DNA of 64,000 nucleotides from Eublepharis macularius (GCF_028583425.1 NC_072806.1:34518001-34582000); one strand, 5' to 3'; shown: positions 32,590 to 43,768, numbered from the stretch's first letter. Numbers and translations are program-made. Notes: generated by a model from the sequence alone, not told the origin.

Positions 32590-34330
32590 TGTTTGTAACT
32601 ATTTCATTTATCTTCATTTATAGCTCGCCTTTCCTGCTAAGACTCAGATAGCAGGGCACATCCTGCAAACAAAATAATAGGACTACAGTCACAACAATTA
32701 GAAATAATACGGGGGGGGGGGAGGAAGGATCAGGCAGTGGCAGTGCAAAAAAACTGGAATTACAAAAGTAAAGAACAAGTAAGAGCAAGATAACAAACAC
32801 AATAAACTGTGGAATAGACTACCCTGTTCTCTTTATAAAACGACCTTCCCTTTATGCACACACCCTCCTGAAAATCATGTTTTATTGTTTGCAGAATGAC
32901 AGGACGTGTAGGTGCCTTCCTGACCTCTTTAAGGAGGACATTCCACAAGGTATGGGCTACCACCAAGAACAAATGTATATGGGCAGTTGTTGATCCTGAA
33001 GATTTGCACCTTCAGAAGGTTTTGCTCAGATGAGCTTTGTAGCCATAGGAGATAAGCAGTGCTTTGATTTGAACCTGGTAATGGAAATGCAGCCAATAGA
33101 GAGACTGCAGAGTGGGTGAAACATGTATACTCTCCCTAGCTCCATCAGAGCTGCATTATCCTACCAACTGGAGTTTCCAGGATGACATGGGCAGATCCAT
33201 GTAGAGATTATTACAATAGTCTAGTCTCAAGGTCAGCATGGTATGGATCCACATGACCAGGACCGGCAAGTCAAGGTAGGGAGCTGTCTTTCAGGCTAAA
33301 TTAAAATTTTCAAAACATTTTTTTTGCCACTGCTTTAGCTCTCTTCTCCAGTAACAATGCTGGATCCAGTAAAATTCCTGGGCTCTTAACTCCATAAAAT
33401 GGGGTAAGTACTATGAACTTCAAGCTGTCGACTAGCATCCCCTTTGTCTTGTCTGGCTTAAAGTTCACCTTTTTTTGTTCTTAATCATTTAACCCTGGTG
33501 AGCAGTGGGTTAAGACTTGTACTGCATCACCAGAGGATTTGGATAAAGAAACATGGAGCTGAGCGTCATAAACATATTGGTGACAACCTACCCCAAAATT
33601 ACAAATAATTTTTCCCAAGGGCTTTATACCCTGCAGTACTCCACTGGAAAAATCCCACACTGATGATAACTGGTCTCCAACAGCAACCCTTTGAATCTGG
33701 TCCAGTCATAAACAACAATTTAACTCAATCAAAATCACCCCTGAAGCCTACTTCTGCCTCCAAATGCCTCAACAGAGTGGCATGATCCACTGTATCAAAG
33801 GCTGCAGGCAGGTCCAGCAGGAGCAAGAAAGAAGCAGGGCCCTTGTCAGGGCTTTTTTTCAGCAGGAATAAGGTGGAACGGAGTTCCGGAACCTCTTGAA
33901 AATGGTCACATGGGTGGTGGCCCCACCCCCTGATCTCCAGACAGAGGGGAGTTTAGATTGCCCTGTCTGGAGATCAGGGGGCGGGGCCACCACCCATGTG
34001 ACCATTTTCTCCGAGGGCAACTCACTGAGTTCCACCACCTCTTTCCCCTGGCCCTTGTCTACATTTAGATGGAGATCATCAGCTAAGCCACCTGTACAAT
34101 CTCTGTCCCATATTCTGGCCTGAAACCAGAATGAAACTCAAGCAGAGTAGATGAGTCATCCAGGAAGAAGTCGGTCTTCAACTGTTAAATCACCTTGACT
34201 AGAAAGGGCAGAGTAAAGACTGGGCGACAACTGGTATATAATTTTTCTGTAGCAATTTTCAAAACAGTAATGGATGGACAACCACCTTTTTGAACAGTCA
34301 ACGTGCCCTGAGTGATGCACATCAAGTCTT
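32590..34330 (-). mobile_element. L2/CR1-type LINE, antisense, reverse-transcriptase remnant
   Basis: On the minus strand, around 33781-33830, the translation matches the RT motif AAFDTVDH. Near 33561-33600 a degraded GCHQYVYDAQL corresponds to the YADD catalytic box with its aspartates partly lost. The C-terminal VVAHTLWN...EVRKAPT block lies near 32900. Internal deletions and stops show it is dead. A family K MITE is nested at 33847-34050. Confidence 0.7.
33847..34050. mobile_element. hAT-type MITE, family K copy 3, nested in a LINE
   Basis: Perfect 8-bp duplications GCCCTTGT (33839-33846 and 34051-34058). The right terminus has lost the AAAAAAAGC stretch. It interrupts the reverse-transcriptase region of an antisense LINE. 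Confidence 0.85.
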
Positions 34331-34569
34331 GAAACTTGATATTTTGAGAAGGAGTCATGGGAAGGAGTACGCACTTTTGGAATTTTGAGGAGTCATAGAT
34401 GCCATAATATGGCTCAAACAAGAAGTGCCTAAGCACGGACTGGAAAATATGCTATTTATAATTATATCAAAATTCAAATTACTCTCACATTTAAATACAA
34501 TCTTTTATATACATACATAAAATTAGAAATACACATAGGTCTTATATACAAATTTCAACAATTCTCACA

Positions 34570-34790
34570 TGCACAAGTGCCGATTGTCACTTTGGGGTCA
34601 GGAAGCAATTTTCCCCAGGCCAGTTTGGCGAGGGATCCTGACAGTGTTTTGCCATCTTCTGGGCATGGAGCCGGGGGGGGGGGGGGGTCACTGGGGGTGG
34701 GGGGAGGTAGTTGTCAATTTCTTGCATTGTGCAGGGGGTTGGACTAGATGACCCTGAAAGTCCCTTCCAACCCCATGATTCTATAAGGTC
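34570..34790 (+). mobile_element. CR1-like LINE 3' end
   Basis: GGGTTGGACTAGATGACCCT, GTCCCTTCCAACCCCATGAT and TCTATAAG are the classic CR1 3' terminus. An uninterrupted G run lies at 34674-34687. Confidence 0.75.
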
Positions 34791-35305
34791 TTAGATACTT
34801 TTACGTAAAGACATAAACAGATCCGTATCTTGCATGAAGAAAGAAAGGACATAGGCAGCAGAACCAATATCTTGGATGAAGAAAAAAAGACAAGAATCTG
34901 GATATACTCCTATTTTGTGGTGTATTTCCTCAGTGAAACACTCTCTGCAAACCCAAAGGTGATACCTACGGAGATCCTCTGAAGCACCTCCTGCTCCAAG
35001 AGGTGAAGAAAGTCTGGACTGGTTCTTTACATTGGAGAAGTGTTTTTTATGCAGGGAAGAAGCATGTGGGCACCAGAAACACATCAGTGGGCCATAAGTC
35101 CCTGCAAAACACAAATTAAATACTCAGTTAAAATATAGAGCTATCAGACACAAAACATGGAGTGAACTGAGAGTGTTTGCCTATTAATTCAAAGCACAGA
35201 TGTTTTCAAGTGTCAGAGATAACGATTAGACTTTTAAAAGCACTTATTTTCTCTTGGGGACACTGCCACATGCCCTTACCAGTGCAATCCTAAACAGAGT
35301 TATAC

Positions 35306-35535
35306 TAGGGTTGCCAGCTCCAAGTTGGGAAATTCCTGGAGATCTGGGGGGGTGAAACCTGGAAAAACCTGGAGAAAGTGGGGTTTGGGGAGGAAAAAGA
35401 CCTTGGCATGGCATAGTTCCATAGAGTCCACCCTCCAAAGCAGCCATTTTCTCCAGGTGAACTGATCTCTGTGGCCTGGAGACCAGCTGTAATTCCGGGA
35501 GATCTCCAGCCACTACCTGGAGGCTGGCAACACTA
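35306..35535. mobile_element. hAT-type MITE, family M copy
   Basis: TAGGGTTGCCAGCTCC start and GGCTGGCAACACTA end. Duplications AGTTATAC/AGTTATAG (35298-35305, 35536-35543), 7 of 8. Confidence 0.75.
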
Positions 35536-35769
35536 AGTTATAGCTTTCGAAATTCACTTTAACTTTGTTTAGGACTTTACATCTCTGTGTTGGGAGGAGG
35601 GATGACATTTCTTTTCAAGGAATGACACTTTACAACCCCAGGGTCTTATTTCTTAGAGGGAAAAAAAGTATGTGCTCAGAGCATTTCCCCCCCTTAAAAA
35701 GAACAAAAAAGACTTATCTTCCCTTTCTGGACGGAGAGCACTCAGCTGACACTCAACGATACTTTTGCC

Positions 35770-36029
35770 CAGGGCTTTTTTTCTGGGAAAAGAGGTGGTG
35801 GAACTCAATGGGTTGCCCTCAGAGAAAATGGTCACATGGCTGGTGGCCCCGCCCCCTGGTCTCCAGACAGAGGGGAGTTGAGATGGCCCTCCAGCTCAGC
35901 CTCAGCACAGAGGGCAATCTAAGCTCCCCTCTGTCTGGAGACCAGGGGGCGGGGCCACCAGCCATGTGACCATTTTCAAGCGGTTCCGGAACTCCGTTCC
36001 ACTGCGTTCCAGCTGAAAAAGAAGCCCTG
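35770..36029. mobile_element. hAT-type MITE, family K copy 4
   Basis: CAGGGC...GCCCTG with perfect duplications CTTTTGCC (35762-35769 and 36030-36037). Confidence 0.88.
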
Positions 36030-36358
36030 CTTTTGCCCTTCTTTTTTGAAGGGGAGAGATTTCCTGTTTGGAAGATGCACCATACTTCTTCAGGTGCTCT
36101 TAGGTCTTTTTTGGTTGGAAGAGGCACTCTTTATATGCTTAGAGGAATTATGCCATCAGGTCTTTTTAAAAGGATTCCTTTTTCTTGGAGAAGCACTCTA
36201 CACATGCCCAGGACACCTTATTTAAAAAACAAACGTACCTTGATTTCCTTTTTGGCTAAAAGCACTGTCCAGTTACTCAAGGCCACGTTGCCCTCAATGA
36301 AATGCAAAACAGAACTTTTCAACTGAGGTGTATGGATGGATAAGTAAGGGTGGTGTGA

Positions 36359-36359
36359 T

Positions 36360-36400
<41 letters not shown>

Positions 36401-36420
36401 AACAACAACAACAACAACAA
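36359..36420 (+). repeat. (ATT)n followed by (AAC)n microsatellite
   Basis: ATT run to about 36398, then AAC units; the tail of a LINE/SINE fragment that continues to about 36500. Confidence 0.9.
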
Positions 36421-36544
36421 AATTTCTAACTCGCCCTTCCCTCAAGTGGGTTCAGGGCGAGGTACAACAGTTATAAAAATATAATAAAATATTTAAAAAA
36501 TTCATAAAACAACAGTTCATCATAAAGTCAACAAACAGATAATA

Positions 36545-36754
36545 ATGGTTGTTGTGGGTTTTCCGGGCTGTATTGCCGTGGTCTTGGCATTGTGACACTG
36601 AGAGATCTCTGTCTTTTGGTGCTACACCTCTGAAGATGCCAGCCACAGCTGCTGGCGAAACGTCAGGAACTACAATGCCAAGACCACGGCAATACAGCCC
36701 GGAAAACCCACAACAACCATCGTTCTCCGGCCGTGAAAGCCTTCGACAATACAT
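36545..36754 (-). repeat. Family E element with shortened left arm and 13-bp target duplication
   Basis: Flanked by CAAACAGATAATA (36532-36544 and 36755-36767), exact over 13 bp. Nearly monomeric: the left arm stops before the core, so a single intact plus-strand motif remains. Confidence 0.8.
36616..36681 (+). ncRNA. Hammerhead-like motif, intact, with extended stem I (family E)
   Basis: CCT (36627-36629), CTGAAGA (36630-36636), extra T, GCCAGC (36638-36643) paired with GCTGGC (36651-36656), GAAA (36657-36660), CGTC (36661-36664), AGG (36665-36667). CCT/AGG closes stem I. After an internal loop, TTGGTG (36616-36621) can pair with TGCCAA (36676-36681) using two wobbles, giving the looped stem I typical of natural hammerheads. 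Predicted cleavage follows GTC at 36664. Confidence 0.48.
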
Positions 36755-36877
36755 CAAACAGATAATAACCGTCCCAAGATGGGGGTCAATTCCAGATGCA
36801 GACTGGAAAGATCCAGTATTCCATATCCACTCATGAAAATCCCCGGTGTGCCACAATGCTCACCTGAGCGGCCTTAG

Positions 36878-37106
36878 TAGGGTTGCCAGCTCCAAGTTGG
36901 GAAATTCCTGGAGATCTGGGGGGTGAAACCTGGAGAAACCTGGCGAAAGTGGGGCTTGGGGAGGGAAAAGACCTTGGCATGGCATAATTCCATAAAGTCC
37001 ACTCCCCAAAGTAGCCATTTTCTCCAGGTGAACTGATCTCTGTGGCCTGGAGACCAGTTGTAATTCCGGGAGATCTCCAGCCACTACCTGAAGGTTAGCA
37101 ACCCTA
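36878..37106. mobile_element. hAT-type MITE, family M copy with perfect duplication
   Basis: TAGGGTTGCCAGCTCC to GTTAGCAACCCTA. Exact 8-bp duplications GGCCTTAG (36870-36877, 37107-37114). Confidence 0.85.
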
Positions 37107-37179
37107 GGCCTTAGTCTAGTCACTTCACCTCAGCCTGGCCTCCTTTAGGTCATTATGAGAAGTTGAACTCTCTCAGCTA

Positions 37180-37372
37180 GGTTTGTCAACTCCAGGTTAG
37201 GAAACGCCTAGAAATTTGAAGGTGGGAGTGCAGGGATTGGCAAGCAGTATAATGCCATAGACTTTCCCCTCCTGGGCAGCTTCCCCCCCCCCCAAACTTT
37301 TCTCTGCAGTGCAGAGATCAATTGTACCTCCAGACCTCCAGGCCCCACCTGGAGGTTGGGAACTATACTCCC
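37180..37372. mobile_element. hAT-type MITE, family M, highly diverged
   Basis: TAGGTTTGTCAACTCCAGGT start and CCACCTGGAGGTTGGGAACT end resemble family M; the interior is divergent. Confidence 0.45.
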
Positions 37373-37439
37373 AGCACAACCAACCTCACTGGGCTGTTGT
37401 GTGGACAACATCATTCTAACATCATTGTCTAATGTCAAT

Positions 37440-37640
37440 CCTAGAATTGCTTATGCTCTGTTTTAGCATTTCTTCAACTATGTGTCGGATTTTTACTCCT
37501 GTTACATCTTTGTAAACTTGCGTTTATTTCCCCTAGGCATTGTTTGTGGAACCGTCCTTGATATTGACTGTACTAATCTCACACGATGTAATCCGCCTTG
37601 AGTCTTAGTGAGGTGGACTATAAATGACATTAATAACAAC
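37440..37640 (+). mobile_element. LINE 3' end
   Basis: TAATCCGCCTTGAGTCTTAG and AGGTGGACTATAAATGACAT match the end of the LINE at 42600-43768. Its tail became the target of a family A hairpin. Confidence 0.65.
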
Positions 37641-37840
37641 CAGAGGAGTTAGCCGTGTTAGTCTGTAGTAGCAAAATCGAAAGGAGTCCAGTAGCACCTT
37701 TAAGACCAACCAACTTTACTGTAGCATAAGCTTTCGAGAACCACAGCACTCTGAGTCAGATGCGCATCTGACAAAGAGAACTGTGGTTCTCGAAAGCTTA
37801 TGCTACAGTAAAGTTGGTTGGTGCTACTGGACTCTTTTCG
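37641..37840. repeat. Family A hairpin element with exact 12-bp target duplication
   Basis: Complete 200-bp copy, from AGAGGAGTTAGCCGTGTTAG to GGACTCTTTTCG. Flanked by ATTAATAACAAC on both sides (37629-37640 and 37841-37852). Both hammerhead-like cores are mutated (CTGACTC and CTGACAA). Inserted into the tail of a LINE. Confidence 0.8.
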
Positions 37841-38546
37841 ATTAATAACAACATCTCTGTCAAATCACTGAACCTCAAAGGGTGGCTGTGAGGGAAAAAC
37901 GGGGGGCAGAACTCTGTCAGCACAATCACAAGGCTGTTGCGAGAACAAAATGAACGAGCGGGTATCCTTCCCTGAAGGAAGGAGAGAAAAATTGGTGGGG
38001 TGAGGAATTCTGCATATTCTCGCTCCACTTTTGCCCTTGGGGCTCTTTGAAGAGATTTTTCTGGGGGCCGGCAGGGGTCACTCTGCACAAGCTCAGACAC
38101 CCCCAGCTTGTACAAGCCCTCGTTTGCAAAACAAGTCCAAGACAAGGCTCCTTTTGAAGCGTGAGGAGCTGTAGGAAGGGGAAAGCGCCGGTGGGCGAGG
38201 CCGAGGGGCTGGCGGCCCGTCCTCGCTTCCTCTCCGTCCCTCCCGCCAGGGCCCTCCGCGGCACCCCGGGGGCTCCCTCCGCCCCGCTCCAGCCTCTCCT
38301 CGCTGCGTCAGCCCACGGAGGGGCGGAACTCGGGCAGCCTCGGCGGCTGGGCGGAGCGACGAGGAGCCGGAGGAGGAGGAGGCCGAGGCCGCCGCCGCCG
38401 CCGCAGCACTAGGCCCAGCAGGCCTGAGGAGGCGCGCTGAGGCGAGCCCGGGAGCGGGGCGGCGAGGCGCGGGCGGGGGCGGCGCGGCGGGCGGGCCGCG
38501 AGGCGGGCGGCTCCGCGGGTCTCCCTCGAGCCCTCTCGGCGCACGC

Positions 38547-38557
38547 AAGATGGCGGC
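38547..38557 (+). promoter_or_regulatory. APPBP2: YY1-type motif overlapping the APPBP2 start codon
   Basis: AAGATGGCGGC covers the initiator ATG. This matches the classic YY1 consensus, which is common at or just downstream of CpG-island transcription starts, and it also gives a strong initiation context. Confidence 0.6.
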
Positions 38558-38690
38558 CGTGGAGCTGGAGTGGGTGCCCGAGACGCTCTACAACACCGCC
38601 ATCTCGGCCGTGGTCGACAGCTACGGCCGGGCGCGCCGCAGGGACATCCGCTCCTTGCCCGAGAACATCCAATTCGACGTGTATTACAAG
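38550..38690 (+). CDS. APPBP2: APPBP2 exon 1 (coding part): amyloid precursor protein-binding protein 2 / PAT1
   Basis: Encodes the first 47 residues, starting MAAVELEWVPETLYNTAISA and ending ENIQFDVYYK directly before a GTGAGG donor (38691). APPBP2 is a TPR-repeat protein. It is known to bind the basolateral sorting signal of APP and microtubules, and acts as a substrate receptor for a CUL2 ubiquitin ligase, where this N-terminal part resembles a VHL/BC-box region. The ATG lies in an AAGATGGCGGC context inside a CpG island. Compared with the human protein recalled from memory, the VVDSY...RRDIRSLPEN segment has several small substitutions. The next exon is 21 kb downstream. Confidence 0.95.
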
Positions 38691-38940
38691 GTGAGGAGGA
38701 GGCCCGGCCCGGCCCAGGGTGGCGCCCGGGAAGGGAGCGGGAAGCCCCGCGGCTGGGGGCAGGAGGGCCCCTCAAGAGCCCGGCGGGACCTCCTGCGGCC
38801 CCCCAGTTGAGAGGGGGCGCCGCGGCTGGATCCTGCAGCCCAGCGAGCGCCTTCGGCCCCTTCCCAAATGCACACGCTCTTGCGGCACCGCCTGGAGGGT
38901 TTCCCCCCCGTAGACCCCGTCTGTTATTTTTGTTATCAGT

Positions 38941-39350
38941 ACACACATTCAGGAAAAATATTTCCTCCTTTGCACCCTATTTTTATTGTTATTAGTGTTA
39001 TTGCTACTATTACTATTACACACATTTTGGAAAAAAAAATTCCTCCTTTGCACCCTGGTTGGATTATTATTAGTATTCGTATTATTACCACCACCACCAT
39101 CCATTCTGGAAAAAATATTTCCTCCTTTGCACCCTGTTTTTATTACTATTACTGTTATTACTATTACTACTATTACACACATTCTGGAATTTTTTTTCCT
39201 CCTTTGCTCCCTGGGTTGTTTTTTTTTTATTATTATTATCATCATTATCACCACCATCCATCCATCCATTCTAGAAAAATATTTCCTTTGCACCCTGTTT
39301 TTTAATCATCATCATTATGCACACATTCTGGAAAAAAAAATCCTCCTTTG
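38941..39350 (+). repeat. APPBP2: Degenerate minisatellite at the start of APPBP2 intron 1
   Basis: CACATTCTGGAAAAAATATT then CCTCCTTTGCACCCTG followed by ATT/ACC/ATC trinucleotide runs recur about six times at 54-91-bp spacing, starting near 38941, 39019, 39101, 39176, 39267 and 39318. Unit length varies with the trinucleotide run. Confidence 0.85.
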
Positions 39351-41434
39351 CTACTGTATGTGTAAAAATTTCCTTTCCCCTAGAACCTTGTTTTGCATAT
39401 TATATTCCCCCCCCCACACACTCCCCTTTCTCAAGGTGAAAGACCCCAGCAAATTTAACTTTTCCTTAAAAAAAATCTCACCCCAAATTCCTTGTCCTTT
39501 TTCTATAGACCCTTAGTTTTAGAATTTGCACCTTGTAATATGTTCTGTCTTCTCTCCCGGTTCCCTCTCTGGCATAATCCCCCCCCCCCCACATACACAC
39601 AGACTGTGGAAATTGCCACTGAACATTGCTTTCCCCTTTTTGGTCTACTGTGAATGCTCCCCCACTGAATATGAACCACCCTCCTTTCTTTATGCCTCCC
39701 AGCTGTAAAATTTGCTCCTTGGAATCTTTTCTCCTATAGCTTTTTCATGAGGGTATCCCATCCAATTGTGAGAGATCTGTTCCCCCCTTAAATATATTCT
39801 GTACCCCCATTCTTCCCTGGCCCTGCTCCTGACAACTTCCTCGATCCCCTTTGCTTCCTTACTCTAGGTTTTGCACCCTCAGAATTTATTTTAACCCTTA
39901 TGTATTCTCCTGGGCATGCAAAAAAAATATTCCCTTGCACTCCTCCCTTTGTGCACACAGCCCATTAATCGCAGAACTTGTTCCCTCCAAATCTGTTTAG
40001 TTTTGTCTTTGCATCACAGATACCCGAAGATTTATTTTTTAAGTTACAAAAGTAGGATAAAGGGATATTGGGGTTTGAGCAAGGGATTAAAACCCAGATA
40101 GGAACCCTAAGTGTCCTGTTACCTTTCCCATCTTCCCACTGCCCTGCAGAGCTGGCAAATTTGTCATATTCAAAATTATATACATTTCGCATGTTAGTCT
40201 ATGTGTGCTGTCAGAGTGCAGAAAGCTTTACAGTTGTGATCTTGGGGCATACTATGCATGAAGATGATACGGGGTTATTGTCCAGTGGAATCGAGACACT
40301 CTTACAAATTAGGGAGTGTTTCTTCTTCCTTAGGCTATTGCAGGGGCTATGTTGATGGCTTGTTTACCTTAAGACATTCACTTAACACTGAAAAATACAG
40401 CTTTTTAAAAAAAACTACTGCCTCAGTTCATTTTATTGCTGCATCTGCTTTTTGCTATCTGGTTAAATGTTCAGGGTGAGCCTTTGAAACCTTCAGAACT
40501 GTCAACTTTGCAGATCTCAGTGCGCGTCTGACTCGTCTTGATGTTTTTCCTAGAGAATAGCTATTTGTGTTTTATAGGTTGCTGCGAGTTATAGATGACA
40601 GTTTTCGTTCTCAGACATGAACCTTATGGTTTGTTATACTGCATTTCAGTCATTCACATAGTGCTGTGGTGTTTATTCAGTCTTCCTCTTTAAAAATAGT
40701 GGATATAAGAGATTCTTTTAAGGGTGGCAAAATATCATCAGCCCCCACTTACGGTCTAGAGAGGTGGCAGTATGTGTCCCCCCCCTTTTTTTTTTGAGAA
40801 GACAGTGACTTATTTTTATTAACCTTGAAATGCTTGTGTGAATGTATACATTTTTTGTATGGCTGCTTGAAAGGATTTCTCAGATAGGAGGGACTCTCCT
40901 CTTGCATTTATATGAAACACTGATCTTGTCCAGAAGGGCAATGTAATGTGATCCATTGAAGTAACTTCTAAATGCCCTCTGTAAGGGACAAACGAGAGAT
41001 ATTTTAAATAACAGTGTTTTGCCAATGAGTAGGAAAATACCAAGTTTGGGTTCAGAAGATGTAGCCTCCTCACGCTTGACAAGAATCCTTTTAAGCATCT
41101 AGTGCAGTCTCTATGAAAGTGGTACATTTTCCAGAAATGCACTAAAGATTAAAGTCATTGTTAGTTGGGGTAGCACTGCATTATTTAGAAATGGGAAGGT
41201 GAACTTGATTAGGAGGAGGTTGGAATTTATGCTGTCTGAGGAACAGCAGAGAGGAAATTTCCCCTATGCTAGCTGAAAGCTGCAAATAATACCTTGTTTT
41301 CTTGGTTTGTTGAGGTGAGGAAAGTGAAACGTGCGCACATTTTGCATGTTTTAATAGTTATTGCGAATGCTAAATAAGCGTTTTGAGGACTTCCGTTGCT
41401 TAAATTATAATTTTAATACAAGACTGGATGAATG

Positions 41435-41660
41435 AACCAGCCTGATGGGAGTGGTTAGAGTGTTGGGACTACTGTCTGGGAGAGCCAGGTTTGAAACTCC
41501 ACTGTGCCATGGAAGCTTGCTGAGTGACCTTGAGCCATTCATTCACTCTCAGCTTAACTTACTTCATAAAGTTGTTATGAGGAGAAAATGCAGGAGGGGA
41601 GACTGACGCTTTGGATCCCCATTGGGGAGCAAAACAAAGTATAAATATATCTAAATAAAC
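41435..41660 (+). repeat. tRNA-derived SINE
   Basis: GGTTAGAGTGTTGGGACTAC head, GGTTTGAAACTCC B-box-like segment, AGTTGTTATGAGGAGAAAAT body, TATAAATATATC tail. Confidence 0.7.
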
Positions 41661-42599
41661 CTCCTGCTGGATGCCCTTCTTGTTGTCTTCCATTAATTAC
41701 TTGCATTAGAGGCATATATCCTCTTTTCATGATCACCGTGTGCTTAAATCTAGCGCTGGTGTCATCCTGGAGAGAGTTCCAGGAGATCTGATCCTTGCTC
41801 TTACTGTAGCAGTGTCCTTGAGCAAGCACCATTGTTAATGGGGATAATAAACACTGAAGTAACCATCAGTTTCTTTGCCATGTTCATGGCTTGCTACCAA
41901 GATTTTCTGTGTGAGCAATTAAACGCTTTTCTTAGACCTTACTGGCTGCTGAAGTGGATTACTATTGCAAATTCTGTTACTGCAGTGCTAAAAACTAGTA
42001 CACCAGTGTAAAAGTTTATGATTTGGGGCCTTATTGTGTGGTTTCACAAAAGCTAGGTATTGGTGGGAAAATGTCTAGATAATGACGACAAATAATATTT
42101 ACTTAATTTATTTGCTTTTGAGAAAAGGAACTCCTCTTTACATTTGCTGAAACTTCCTTCCCCCAAGCACCTATTTCAAAATTCCTGGCTTTTTTCTAAA
42201 TTCTTCAAAATGAAAGTGCAATATTCTGGCCAAAGTAGGCCTGGACACTGTTATAACACTTGTATCCTGCATTTTACTCTCATAGAGTTTCAAGTCAGTT
42301 TGCATGTATTGCTACAACCACATCCGTGTATAAAACTTACCATTAAAACCAAAATTCCATCTAATACCTTATTTCAGCCCAAAGTTCTTCTAAATTGTTT
42401 TATAAAGGACATCAGTGAATCTGGGAGACAGTTTGTTACATGAGGGCCACTATAGGGAGCACCTGTGAACAGGCTGTGGTGAGTCTCATACCTTTGGGTG
42501 GCTGTAGAGCCAGTAGAAGTAGCTGAGAAGAATACAGTTGGCACTCAGGTTCCTACAGACAGCAATGTGGGTTCCAGGCAAGATAAGGTAAATTGAGCT

Positions 42600-43768
42600 C
42601 CGAAACCATTTGCAAGCCAGTGCAGATGTTCAAGAATTTCCCTCTAAAACATGCTTTTTTGTTTTAAAATTATCTGTGATAGTTATACTGGATCCAGCAC
42701 TACTACTAGAAAAACAAGTTAAGGCAGTGACAAAAAAATGCTTTTTACAACTCACTCTTGCCTGGAAGATGGCCTCTTATCTTGACACGGCTGACCCCTG
42801 GCCACCTGGATCCATGCTATGGTAACATCAAGGCTTGACTATTGTAATGCATTATACATAGGTCTCTCATCTAAGCTAACTAGGAGGCTCCAGTTAGTGC
42901 AAAATGCTGCAGCTCGACTGTTATCAGGAGCAAGCAGGAGCATCACTCCCATCCTACAATCACTCCTTGGCTACCTGTTAGTTAGTTCAAGGTATTCATG
43001 CTCAGTTCAAGGTATTGGTTATTACATACAAAGCTCTTCATGTCCTTGGTTTGGCATACCTGCGGGACCACCTCCCTCCTTATGTTCCTCTATGGCAGCT
43101 TCGCTTATCTGAACAGGGGTTCCTTCAGGTGCCAGGGTGCACATGGGCAAAATCAACAGCAGACTTTCTCTGTGGTGGCCCCTACCCTGTGGAACCACCT
43201 ACCTGAGGAGGTCAGGAGAGCCCCCACTCTCCTGGCTTTCCGCGAACGATGCAAAACTGAATTATTCAAAAAGGCTTTTTACTTGAATGGGAGGGGTGTA
43301 TTGTAGGGATGGGTCTCAGATGCTTTGCTAATGAGTTAGGTACCATAGACTTCACCACTATGTTGCCTTACATATTATCTGTTGCTTTAAATATGTACTC
43401 CTATGTACTACCTGTGCTTTATTTTGCCTTATGTCAGTCCGAGAAGTGATTATGTTCCGTTCCAGTATTTTCTTCTACTTTGTATTGGATTCTTGCTAAT
43501 GCTATGTCTTTTTAAACTTTTATCTATTTACCCTATGGCATCGTTTATGGGAATGTCCTTGAACTGTATGGAAATGTACTTGATATACTGTATGGCAATG
43601 TACTTGATACTAAGCTCGTACTGTGTAATCTGCCTTGAGTCTCAGAGAGAAAGGTGGACTATAAATGGCATACATACATACATACATACATACATACATA
43701 CATACATACATACATACATACATACATACATACATACATACATACATACATACATACATACATACATA
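42600..43768 (+). mobile_element. L2-type LINE ORF2 C-terminus with (CATA)n tail
   Basis: Frames in succession encode DPALLLEKQVKAVTK, TSRLDYCNALYIGLSSKLTR, LQLVQNAAARLLSGA and FSVVAPTLWNHLPEEVRRAP, the hallmark of L2/CR1-type ORF2 C-termini in vertebrates. They are broken by frameshifts near 42810 and 42990. The 3' UTR ends AATCTGCCTTGAGTC, then about 97 bp of CATA repeats (43672-43768). Confidence 0.8.
43672..43768 (+). repeat. (CATA)n microsatellite, about 24 units
   Basis: Uninterrupted tetranucleotide run at the LINE tail. Confidence 0.95.

Larger units (their letters stand above)
23070..38549. other. PPM1D-APPBP2 head-to-head intergenic region including both 5' UTRs
   Basis: The two divergent start codons are 15.5 kb apart. 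The interval contains the upstream part of the PPM1D CpG island, LINE and hAT copies, family B-F hairpins, an isolated CpG-rich promoter-like stretch at 28640-28990, and the APPBP2 CpG island. No other protein-coding exon is recognisable. Parts such as 25220-25610 and 29590-29800 show nothing I can name. Confidence 0.8.
38190..38870 (+). promoter_or_regulatory. APPBP2: CpG island / promoter region of APPBP2
   Basis: Dense CpG and GCC/GGC runs surround exon 1, with the start codon in its centre. TATA-less. The reverse-strand open frames here come from high GC and do not look like genes. Confidence 0.8.

Noticed and set aside
38308..38946. Minus-strand open frames across APPBP2 exon 1
   Set aside because: Antisense shadow of the CpG island; no similarity to known proteins.
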